Of a stretch of DNA of 64,000 nucleotides, positions 1-10,500 are shown one piece after another. Location: contig WEDG01007603.1 in NCBI GenBank assembly GCA_017591395.1, positions 40,093 through 104,092 of the forward strand, read 5' to 3'. Within the stretch, counting starts at the first letter, position 1, and every line of letters starts with the position of its first letter. A program made the translations under genes and the position numbers. The notes below the pieces were generated by a model. The model did not search any database, was not told where the DNA came from, and worked only from the letters and a program-made list of their open reading frames with translations. This DNA is from Schistocephalus solidus. Its lineage: Eukaryota; Platyhelminthes; Cestoda; Diphyllobothriidea; Diphyllobothriidae.

Positions 1-1338
1 GGCGGCGGCGATCCGGTTGGCCTCATACATTGCTGAACCAGTCTTCACGGATCTTCTCCATGCCGGTCTATCCTGGGCGAGGTCTTCACAGGTCACCAGG
101 TTGATTTGCAGTTGCTTCAGCGATTTCTTCAAAGTGTCCTTGTGGCGTCGTTTTTGACCTCCCTGTCGGTGAGCACCCGTAGTGACATCGCCGTAGAAAA
201 GTCGTTTGGGTAGTCGCTCGTCGTCCATTCTCACCAAGTGACCGCTCCATCGCAGTTGCACTTGCCTCAGCATGGCGTAGATGCTGATGCTTCCGGTCCG
301 CTCCGCGACTTCCGTATCCGGGATCCTGTCTTGCCATCTCAGCTTCAGTATTCTGCGGATGCAGCTTAGATGGGAGTAATTCAGCTTCCTGGCTTGGTTC
401 GAGTAGACGGTCCAGGTCTCCGCTCCGTAAAGGATTGTCGTCAAGACGACGGCCTTCTACATCTTCAGTTTGGTGTTCAGCTAAATACCGTAGCGATTCC
501 ACACGGAGGCCTGCAGCCTGCCGAAGTCCTGACTGGCTTCGGGGATACGTTGGGCAACCTCGTCATCGATTCTCGTGTTGCGTGACAGCGAGCTTCCTAG
601 ATAAGCGTAGGTTTCCACGTTTTTGAGTTGAGCACCGTTGACATTGATTCGGGGAGGATTGTATTCCGCGATGGGTGGCGGCTGGTGCATGACAACCGTT
701 TTGACTGTACTGATTGTTAATCCAAAATCGGCGCAGCTTGCGGCGAAGAGGTCCATACTCCTTTGAATGTCCTCCTCCGTCACGGTGTTAAGGGCGCAGT
801 CGTCCGCAAAGAGCAAGTCATGAACTGCAGTCGTAGACACATGCATTGAAACCTGCATACGCCGACTGTTGAGAAGGTGTCCATCAGTTCTATAGGCCAT
901 GTGGATACCAGGCTATTCACGGTAGGCGTCCATCAGCATAGCCGAGAACACTAGACTGAGGAGGTTTGGGGCCAATACGCAGCCCTGCTTCACTCCGTTG
1001 GTCACTGCGAATGCTTCGGATACCGCACCGTTGTCAGTGACGCGCGCCGTCATCCCATCATGAAGCTGACGCATCATGTGCGTGAACCGCTCATGACAGC
1101 CGAATTTCTGCATGACTTTCCGCAGTCCGTCGCGATTCACCGTGTCAAAGGCTTTCTTCAGATCCACGAAGGTAGTGTATAGGTTAGTTCGCATCTCCTG
1201 ACACTTCTCTTGTAGCTGGTGGGCGGCAAAGATCATATCGGTTGTCTCGCGGTGTCGGCGGAAGCCACATTGGCTTTCCGGAAGCAGGCCCTGCTCTAGG
1301 TGTTCATTCAGACGATTTAGAATGATACGGGCCGACAT
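1..1338 (-). pseudogene. LINE-A reverse transcriptase (broken by three in-frame stops)
   Basis: A single minus-strand frame encodes recognisable RT from the fingers/palm to the C-terminal region. Visible landmarks are FRRHRETTDMIF, FVDLKKAFDTVNRDGL (first catalytic Asp), GVKQGCVLAP, the catalytic box LLFADDCALN, YLGSSLSRNT and, near the C terminus, [17 protein letters not shown]. The frame is interrupted only by three amber codons, at 910-912, 481-483 and 457-459, with no frameshift seen. The last sense codons reach base 1, so the C-terminal zinc-finger tail lies outside. The catalytic FADD is preserved, unlike most RT copies in this window, which suggests a fairly recent copy. Not functional as read. 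Confidence 0.88.
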
Positions 1339-1544
1339 CTGAAGAAGGCTGCTTTGGTGGCGTCAGTCCGAAGGTCCATGTAGGCTTTGTGTAGTCCATT
1401 CTTCTCCGCGAGTAACTTGCTGATATTTGCGTCATTGTCGTCAAACCAGTCCTGGTGTTGATGGCGTGCACGTCCGAGGACTTCGAGGGCGGTGGACTGG
1501 ATTACATTTTGCAGTTGACTTCATCGTGTCTCCACGATAGCGTT

Positions 1545-2335
1545 ATCATCTGGAGCATGTAGGTCCTCTAGTTTCTCTGTTATTTGGTTGCTGAAATCAA
1601 AACAGTGAGCAGGCAAATTCAATAAAAGAGTATTTAACTTACCTGACGGTCGCTTACCTTGGTTTTTTTCGTCGGGGTTGCAGTCGGAGCCTCATCTGGG
1701 AGATGACGAGGTGGTGATCTGTCCAACCATTGGCATCGTGGATCGCCTAGGTTACCAGCACGTCCTGTTGATCTCGCCTCCGGACGAGAACATAGTCCAG
1801 CAGATGCCAGCGCCGCGACCGATGATGAATCCACGTGGCCTTCTCCCGCGTCGGAAGGTGGAAGGTGTTGGTAAGCAGGAAACGGTGTTCCGCACACGTT
1901 TGCAGAAGAAGGAGGCCGTTATCGTTACAGCTACCGAGACCATGGGGACTGAGCACTCCCTGCCAGGCAGAGTGGTCCGTCCAGACGCGGGCGTTGAAGT
2001 CACCAATGACAGTTAACTTGTCCACCTTCGGCACAGTCGCCAGCAGGGCCTGCAGGTCCTCGTAGAATTTGTCCTTCGCCGCATCAGAGCTCGTCATTGG
2101 GGGGAGCGTAGACGCTGATGATGGTAACGAACTGGTCTCCCCGAAGAGGCAGGCGGAGGCTCATCAGGCGATCATTGATACTCTGCTGCAGACAGGGCAG
2201 ACGTCCCACGATGTCGTTCCGGATGGCAAAGGCAACACTAGCGTCGCATCGCTCTGCCTGCTCAGAGAATCGGGTCTCGCTGAGAGCAGCAATGTGCACC
2301 TTGTAGCGCGCCAGTTCCCGAGCGACTAGCACCAT
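1545..2335 (-). pseudogene. LINE-A APE-type endonuclease and linker (broken)
   Basis: The domain would nick the target DNA for target-primed reverse transcription. Minus-strand reading shows [19 protein letters not shown], then [28 protein letters not shown], a frameshift near 2098, then [37 protein letters not shown] and GWTDHHLVISQMRLRL. This is the order expected of an exonuclease-endonuclease-phosphatase fold: LSETR, the GDFN box and the TDH box. An amber stop follows DVLVT at 1744-1746. The part between SEQ and ERCDA is shorter than in family members I remember. The linker carries a TGA at the codon expected to be Trp (ETR-stop-SQL), a stop shared with LINE-A copy 3. Confidence 0.85.
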
Positions 2336-2339
2336 CCTT

Positions 2340-3005
2340 CGTTTCGGCCGGTTTCTCCTAGGATTGTCTTAAAAGGAACGAACATTCCAGGCTGCTAGTG
2401 TGACTGGACTCACCCGTGCAGCCTGGAGGGTATGGCGAGGGGATGGGGACGGGGTTATTGTTGTTTGTTTGTGTTTTACGACCGCTTCTTTTGTGATCTG
2501 CTAGCCGCGGCCGGTTGCAAAAGACGTGATAACCAGCATTTGTTTAGGGCACCTTTTCTAGCCCCTTCCTCAGCGAGGAGGCAAGCAGTGCTGTCCCTAA
2601 ATAGGGCTGCTCGGACATCCCAGACGGCTGCCGAACTCCACTATGGGTCACGCTTTTGTTTTAGTTGGAGAACGACCCGTGTTAGCCTGGGTCGCCTACG
2701 GGCTTGCTGTCGCCCCCACCGTATGACTTTTTGGGAGGGGGGAGGTGGGAAGTTCGGGAGTCAGACATACCGGGTGTGGAGGCACACACAACACCGTAGA
2801 CACTCACCTGGTTTAGCCCGCCGGTCGTGACGGTTGCCCGGGGTGTGTCCACTGGGAAGAACCCAACTTCGAGGAGCCACAGGTGAGAGTTGGGTACCAG
2901 TTAGAGGCGGCCACAGAAGCATTTACCGCCTGTACGAGACAAATGAAGCGACCAATGGCTGTGTGTTACTACCCCTAACTAGTACCCCTACACCCCTGCA
3001 TCCTA
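2340..3005 (-). other. LINE-A 5' untranslated region
   Basis: This stretch matches 61058-61680 on the opposite strand over nearly its whole length (for example ACCCCGGGCAACCGTCACGA and the run ending CCTAGGAGAAACCGGCCGAA before the endonuclease start). It has no convincing coding frame. It sits directly upstream of the endonuclease in both copies, so it is the element's 5' leader and probably its internal promoter region. That promoter role is inferred only from position. Confidence 0.75.
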
Positions 3006-4369
3006 ATATTACTACCTTGTCCACGCAAAAGTGGTCGCAAAGTATCCTATCATGCAGCATTTTCCTTATTTTGTCCATAAAGTGGTGGTCCTCTAATTGA
3101 TAGACAGCCTGTATCCATTAAAGTGGACAAAGCTAGTGAGGGTATGCATCCAATTCCCAGATGCTTGGCCATGAGCTAGTATCTCCTGTGTGGTTAGGAC
3201 TGCGACTATCGCTCTTTTACTCTTGGTTGGTCAGTTTTAAAGCTAAAACGGCGCAGGCAAAAGAGATTTTTGGAGGACGCTAGGGGTACTAAATTACCCC
3301 AGCCCAACTTGCCAAGCCCTTTTAATGACTTTATAAGGTCGACCAACAGTATTTGCTGCACGAAAGGAGTCAGAGTGATCTTCGTTGAATCTGTTGCCTT
3401 TAATTAGAATATAACTACCAATAAAGCCATATTAGCATTTTATTGGTTAGTTATGTTCGCCTGCTATGACCATTCTGACGAGCTGACGTCCACCACTGAA
3501 ACACCTGCATGCTTGGCAGCCTACGTAAAAAATCACACCAGGTAAGGAAAACTGTTTCGAGATCTGGATGGCAGTGGTATCCAGGCTGGCAGTGTCCATG
3601 AAATCTTTCCCAGATTATCGTATGATGCTATGAGGTACCCAGCGAACTTCACTATGCTTTACAAACGAATCGAACTGAATGAATTATTTTATTGGCGTGG
3701 CTTTGCGTCTTTAATGCCAATTATCCTTGCTTATGCAGCGATTAAAAAGTAAAGTATCTAATCGATCTAACCGATCGCAACGTGGTTGTACTGTTGAATT
3801 TGCTATGTGGGGAGGCATGCTGACCTCCCTCACCATGATCATGTCCTATTCTATGTTCTTTTGAAATTTGTATCAGGCGAAGCACTGCCTACTGGAAAGA
3901 TTGAAACTACTTGATAAGTTATCCCTTCAAAGAGCTTGGTTACTTCTTAGATGCAAAAGAGGAGGCGAAGCCCAGCAAACCCTGTCAGTTAAATACAATT
4001 GCTCACTGTTTAACCGATACTCTGCCGTATGAAACACCGTATTTTCCAGTACAATCTCAAAAAATAAAATATTTCGAAAAGATGTTTAATTGAATCCTAT
4101 AAAAAATTCTCCAAGAGTTGCGATGCCCACATATAACGGAAATCGTCTATAGTCATAATACCTTTACGAACCAAAATCAACTAACAATCGTTTAAAAGCA
4201 CAATTGATGCATAGGAAGTTAAAGAAATCCACTGTCAACCAGTGTCACATTTGTGCGTTACTTTCGTTTGCGTCCACACCAAAAGAAATGTTTTGTCGTA
4301 CGATAAAATACTTGCAATGCGTAGAACATTGCGAAAAGAAGGAATTTTGTCGTCGCCTGTCTCATAATA
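3006..4369. other. No gene seen
   Basis: AT-rich sequence upstream of SLC25A26. No conserved coding frame, tRNA or recognisable repeat was seen. If the SLC25A26 promoter is nearby it lies here, but no core-promoter motif could be defended. Confidence 0.5.
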
Positions 4370-4389
4370 TTTTTCATTTTTTGATGCAG
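4370..4389 (+). promoter_or_regulatory. Candidate (trans-)splice acceptor upstream of SLC25A26
   Basis: A pyrimidine-rich run ends in gatgcag at 4389, immediately before TCATTACC. If an exon begins at 4390, the carrier frame is in phase 0. A flatworm spliced leader ending in AUG would therefore be in frame. Alternatively the ATG at 4384-4386, inside this acceptor-like run, is the real start and no splicing occurs. The two readings give almost identical proteins. Confidence 0.4.
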
Positions 4390-4594
4390 TCATTACCAAC
4401 GGAACCGTTGAGCCATAAAAGGGCAGTCGCCCTGATATCAGGTGCGAGCGCCGGCCTCTTCGTTGACCTTATTCTCTATCCCCTCGACACCATCAAGACG
4501 AGACTCCAAAGCGCTGCTTGGGCAGTCAAGCCTTCCGGCAAGCTTCAGCTTTTCGCTGGTCTTCCTGCCGTTGCTCTCGGTTCTGCACCCGCTG
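4384..4594 (+). CDS. SLC25A26: SLC25A26 exon 1
   Basis: Encodes residues 1-70 plus the first base of codon 71, ending GSAPA before the donor gtatgt. It contains the first transmembrane helix ([20 protein letters not shown]) and the first carrier signature [11 protein letters not shown]. The ATG at 4384 was chosen because family proteins begin about a dozen residues before the first helix. Earlier ATGs at 4204 and 4207 would add an unrelated Cys-rich extension. Confidence 0.92.
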
Positions 4595-7500
4595 GTATGT
4601 TCATTTGTTTGCTTGCAATCTTACTCTGTTAGCACTGTTATTCGTTTTGAACGGAAATTAATTGATTGCCCCATTTAGCCATTCAGTTACGACAGTTCAC
4701 TTTTTACTTCCTTATATAAATGCTTAACGTTGTGAATACCCTCACCCTTCATGATATGATTGGCTTTTAAAAAGGCAACTTTATCACTAATGCTTCCAGT
4801 TGAAGGGGTACTTTCAAACATCTACTGTCTCAACCATTTTTTGTTTTAAAACATGGTTCGATGGGTTGCATAGACTTGGATGTAAAAATTCCGACATATC
4901 CATCTTGTTGTGGGGCGCCATAAATGAAGTAGAGATTATCAGAATACCGTGCGACTTAATCACTTAACGGAACCACAGGTTTTGGAAATAAAACGGTGTT
5001 CCCTTTATGATAATAGTGTTGACTACCTAGTGTTATCAAGTCAGGTTCATAAACACTGGAGGCGACCACCTCCGCTTTCTTCAGGGCCAGTTTATTTAGT
5101 AGGTTTCAAAATTATTTAAAACATAACTTGCTTTGCTGGTAAAACTTCTTATCTCTTAACCCCTCTTTGGTATGGACTGTAAAAATGAAGCATTTTAACA
5201 TCAGCTACTGCGTATTCTTTAGTCTGCGTTTTTCAAAACATTTTATAACTACTGCGAGGAGTAAACTTCGTTCGTGAGTAGGATAGTTCTTGACCTCTAA
5301 GCATTTTGAAGGATAGACGGTTGTGCTGGTAATCATGACAGTTTTGTTTCGGCTCGAATATGTGTAGTAAAATAAATCACACAGCCAGAAAACATGGGCC
5401 TCCAGTTCTGATGATATTTAGGAAATAACGTTTTATAAGGAATTTTAGACGACAATTAGGTGTTGCCTCATGCGTTATTAGCCGAAAACGTATCATGATA
5501 TGTCTACTAATTGAGTCCTTGGCTATTGCTCAGTGGGAACTCTTTCCCGAATTATGAAGAATTTGTCAATCTGCCTGAGCTGAATTGTGTGGTCACTGCC
5601 GCCATCTGCTTTTGCGTACGTACATGTCCGAGCACGCCGGGCCACTTCAATTTAGTCTTCTGTGCTTCACGTGCTGCCGTCAACGGCTGCACAACTATAT
5701 ATGATGAGGGCTGGAGTGTTTTAGAATAGACACGACTTGCAGGCCTAAACTATGTCCAATACCACCAAAGATCCTTTATCAGCGACAGACTTTCCACTTT
5801 ATGCCGCCACCATTTTCGCCGCACACTCGCATATACTGACCGAAATTAAACCAGCCTTAGTTAAAACACGTTTTTTTAAAGCACATCAGATGCCGGACCA
5901 CCTGAAGCGTCATCTCAAGCACTGCTAGTTCAATGAAAAGACTCGATTTTTTAGGTGTATCTACTCTATTCCATGTGCCATAACAAGCACATATAGCCAA
6001 CGTTCGCCGATAGCGCCATCATGGGACGCGACGTTCCGGCGAGTGCATTTTATCCGGCGTCGGACTGGGACGGAAATATTGTTGTCCCTTCCGAGCGCCG
6101 CAGCATATTCATGGATTCTGACTCTGTGCATCGGGGTAGCCTGCTATCTACCATGTTGAATAATGATACGCCACAAAAATTTACATGCACTAACAAAAAA
6201 CCAATGCCCAAGGTCCGCTTGAATCACAAGAAGACTGACTTCATCAGTATCACTTTTGGCGTCCAGCGGAGTTCTGTTATCACGTCAATGTTAAACTGCG
6301 TCGTTGACAGAGTTCTTCACACCACGTTGACCAACCGAGTGGGTTGAGGCCCTTACTATGCGAATATTAAATAAGCTGAGGACGCTGTGGTATTGGGAAT
6401 TTTATTTGCAGGAATGAAATGTGCGCTGTCCTCGCTAACTGAATGCAGCGGATCCAGCTTTAAAGTCAATTTTCCAAGACCAGGTCGCTTCGGTAGGAGT
6501 TACCTTGACGGTCACAGTAAGCAGTTAGGCGCTTAGGTCGGTTGCGGTTTCTGTGATTCTGGGTTGAACTTTATGCCTAGCTGGCAGAATTAGGTTAAAG
6601 CGGGCCATCGGATCAACCGGACATGCGTGGTACCTAAGGCTGACCTCGTAGTCTTATCGGGTCCTGTGGTCTTCAGTCTGTGGGACGAGCGTACCAAATG
6701 GCTCATTTTAGCCTCGAGGCCTGACTTTAGTTCACCGTAATTTAGGGCGACTATTCTTGGTTTGGTGAACGCACAACAAGGAGCCAACGCATTTATTTAT
6801 TCCGTGCTTTGTGTCATCGGAACAAGATGGCGTTATATGACAACAGATATCTGAATATGCGTCTAGTTACAAACAGTTTTTGAAGAGTAACCATCGTTGC
6901 ATCTCACTAAAGTAAAGATGAACGCTGAACAGGTGTTATAGGTCGAGGAGTGGGGTGATGGTAGTCAGCGAGACCATATATTTGAAGTAAGCAGTGTGTT
7001 TTGACCCCCATTTTGCAGCTACCGGATCGAGCGGCCCTGATATTGTGTGCTTCGTTAGAGAGGCAGACTCCGCAGGGCTAGGCAGACCGGTATCGTCACC
7101 TATTTACTAAGTGAACTTCTTACTTCGCCGCCATCAATCGCCAGCACCACCCTCCTTGCCGCAAATGTCGTGTCGATCCCAGCGACGACCGCAACCAACA
7201 GCACTACTTCTACTCCCACCATCGCTGAGACCACGCCCGACGCCCTTTTAGCCAATACCCTCACCACCATCGCCAGCAAGGGGGACTCGCTCCCAACCTG
7301 TGATCATTGCCAGTGCACACACACCTCACGCATCGCCCTGATCGGGCACTTTTGAATCCATCTTACAGAGGCTGGTGAACCCGTACCAACAGCAGCAACC
7401 TACCGCACCCACTCCAACTGTCCGTACTGTCCACGCACCTTCACTCACCTATTCGGAAACATGCGCTTCATGAAGACCTGCGGTAGAACACTGCCAGCTG

Positions 7501-10500
7501 TATCACATGACCGCTCTTCGTCTCACCAACATCTACATCACATGCCCACGCCCAACATCACACAACGCTTCCCAAGTAAGTGGAAAGTGTGATCCTCGGC
7601 TCCATCTCCATTTGGCTCCTCTTCTGCATGGCGTATGATCCAAGCCTGTGACTATCATCATGCACTGGCTTGAAGGTTGCCAGTTGATCTTTACACTCAG
7701 ACTTCGCAGTCAGCCCAATGCGTGTTTTTGTGGAGTGGCCGACTGGTGGTCTGCGAGTCAGACTCCAGTAGCTCCTTAACGAGACCTCTGGCACTCTCAC
7801 ACATGTGAGATGTGAGCCGCCCACCTCTTCTGTGTTAACTCTCAGTACTTATGTTTGGAGGGCCAGGTAGTATGTGTGGCAGGTGCCGACGAGGTAATTT
7901 GTTGTCAGCTTCTGTGCCCATTCTCCGCACCAGTCAACTGACTGGCTCGGACGATGGCTGTGGCCTGGGAACAGGAACGGAGAGTGAGATCGACGGCTCA
8001 GCGCATCTTCCTCGTTATAAACAATCTGCTGGCTTGAATCTATCATAGTGCGATAAAAGCTGTTGGCTGGAAAGTTGGAAACTGACGGGATAACTCGGAT
8101 CGTGCAGTCAGCTCCGCGTGTGTTTTCGCGGAGTGGTCGGCCGGTGGACTAAGAGTCAGGCTGCAATGGTGCGGTCTCTGGTACTCCCGCTCCGTCGGAC
8201 CCGGGCCAACTGTCGGCACGCCTAGAGGCGGCTGCAGCCGCACCAGCCACCTGCATCCTCTGCCGCCCCCGGTCTTCTTGACCTGGTCATGACAACGAGC
8301 TCAGGTGGGGAGGAGTTGAGAGTGCTAGACGCAGCGCAAGCCTTCTCTTGTCCCGTTTTCTTTTATGGCCCTCCGACCCCTTTGACTTGCAGTTCTGTCT
8401 TTTGTACTCTTGTAGCTGCGCTATTTTTCTCCGTATATGAGGCTGGAAAAGGTTCAGCGTTACATCTAGGTGCTCCAGTGTGGTTATCCTCCATGATGGC
8501 CGCAAGTCTTGGCGAAATTGTGAGTTTTCAGACAATACAGTTCTCTTGGCTTTCTTGTTACCATGGCTTCAGTTGTGGCTGCAATACCCTCTTTTTTCAG
8601 GCGGCTTGTAGTAGTGCGCGTACCCTGCGAGGTCGTTAAGCAACGAGCTCAGCATCGTCCACACTTGAGCATCTCTTCTATTATCTCGAACAGCCTACGA
8701 AGAACGAAGTAAGCCAGCACTATTGACTCTCCCTAACCATTAAATGGGTAAATTGCATGCTCTGTTCTTTCGATAACTATATAATAGGACTGCATATATA
8801 AGTAAATGTTAGTTCCAAGACCCTTTCGTGATTGTCTATCACATTGGTAAACAGCAGCAAACCGACAAAAACAAACGTCCCTGTCACTGAGGCAGTCGAT
8901 TACCTCTGTGAATTCCTATTGACCATTGAGCAGGGAAACAGGAATACCGACAAATGCACTGAAAGAAGTACTACTAAGATGCAAGTTTAAATGTGCGAAG
9001 TTCCTTTTTGATAACAAACTATACAGAAAAAAATAGACGGCGTTGCTATGGTTTCGCCACTTGGACCCTCTCCTAGCCGATTTCTTTATGGGCAAGCTGG
9101 AGAAATTTCAGCTAAGCGGACAGATCAATAAACTAAGACACTACGGCCTATACGCCGACGGCATCTTTTGCAATTGTCACAGAAGAAAAAAATGTAGACG
9201 AGCTCTTAAACACTGTAAACCAAGCACATCCGTCGATCAAATTCACGGTGGAGATGGAAAGAGCAGGTTCACACCCTTTTCTTAGACGTCCTTCTAAGCA
9301 GAAGACCTGACGGCAGCATCCGAAGGAGCGTTTATCGAAAAGAAAAACCTGGTCTGGGCAATATATGAACTTTAACAGTTTCGTACCACTCCAACAGCAA
9401 CGCAATCTAGTCCGTTACTTAGAAGAAAAAAATTTGCACTGAGCTTGGGAAGATCCAGAACCTACTTCGAGAGAACGAATACCCAGATCGGTTTATTACA
9501 AAGCATATGGTCGCAAGACCAGTGAAACCTGCCAAGGTTACTGTGGAAAAGAAAACTATTCCTCAAAGTGCCCTTTCAAGGGGATGCGGCTAGTGAACTC
9601 CTGAAAAGACGCCTTAACCAAGCCGTTACACAAACGGTCCCAGCAGCGAAACTTCAGATAGTGTTGTCAATCAACCCTCTTTTACGAGGCGAAGGCAAAG
9701 ATAAGTTGCCGGCTCAGACCACCTCCATGTGCATTTTCTCATTTTCTTCCTCCTGTGGAGCCGGTTATATTGTTTGCACGAGTCAGCGCTTAACCAAAAG
9801 AATAAAAGAACACATCCCAGCATGGCTGAGCAAAGGGGAAGTCAAGAGCATAAAAAGCGCCATCCTTGCACATCTTGTTGACACCGGGCATAGTGCGGAC
9901 CCCAGTGAAGCTTTCCGTGTAATTTATAAGGTCCCACCAAACTACCCCAAGCCACTGGGTCAACGTCTACTAGCAGCAGCAGAAGCGACTGCCATTAGGT
10001 TGAAGATGCCGGTCTTGTGCGCACAAAAGAACCTCGTACAAGCTCCGCGCTTAGCTTGGCCAACGGCCGCTTAACTGCATGCATCCCCCGCGCCATCTCT
10101 GTCCTCCCCCTTCTCCTAGAACGGCTCTACCAAATACTTACTGCCGCCTATCACACTGTCTCGTATTATCCTCCTCCTATGCACATTTCTCAGATGACCC
10201 ACACAGACGGACGAATATTATCGATTTCATGTTTTAAATTTCTACTGCGTTCCAACGTTTCCCTATAACTGTACTGGCCTGCAGAGAAGTTATCGAAGGC
10301 AGCGCGTATGCTCGCCAAGTCGTCTTTTGAATCTTTTAATGGGAATTTTTGCAACTTTAAAATAGACGAAAGGAACCATTTTCGAATTATTTGCTCGCCG
10401 TCATACTTCACAGGAACCGGTGTTACGTGAGATGGTTTCGAACAAATGGAAGTGCCACGAAGGCCGAAGCTACAGTCCTCCAAACAACGGCTTTTTGACG

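Larger units (their letters stand above)
1..3005 (-). mobile_element. LINE-A copy 1: non-LTR retrotransposon, runs off the window edge
   Basis: Read on the minus strand this is an ordered non-LTR retrotransposon: 5' untranslated region (3005 to about 2340), APE-type endonuclease (2335 to about 1700), linker (to about 1375), reverse transcriptase (1338 to 1). The coding region continues past base 1. The 5' part is repeated at 61058-62194 on the plus strand, which fixes the 5' boundary near 3005. The linker joins almost directly to the RT segment ARIILNRLNEHLEQG, so the N-terminal RT finger region appears to have been removed by an internal deletion. The copy is inactive, with several stops and one frameshift. 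Assignment to the zinc-finger-tailed tapeworm family rests on remembered family proteins. Confidence 0.88.
8866..10380 (+). mobile_element. Penelope-like element PLE-1 copy A (RT, GIY-YIG endonuclease, terminal repeat)
   Basis: Plus-strand fragments in order: [50 protein letters not shown], then YADGIFC, the RT catalytic box with the second Asp changed to Gly. These are followed by [20 protein letters not shown]. The longest frame (9568-10074) carries [20 protein letters not shown] and [15 protein letters not shown], the GIY-YIG endonuclease that distinguishes Penelope elements. A 300-nt terminal repeat follows (10076-10380); it recurs inverted at 10545-10830 and forward at 11345-11515. Several frameshifts and the dead catalytic box make it inactive. 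It lies in intron 3 of SLC25A26. Confidence 0.85.

Noticed and set aside
4204..4383. Upstream extension of SLC25A26 exon 1 from ATG 4204
   Set aside because: The Cys-rich extension has no counterpart in the carrier family and is followed by an acceptor-like tract.
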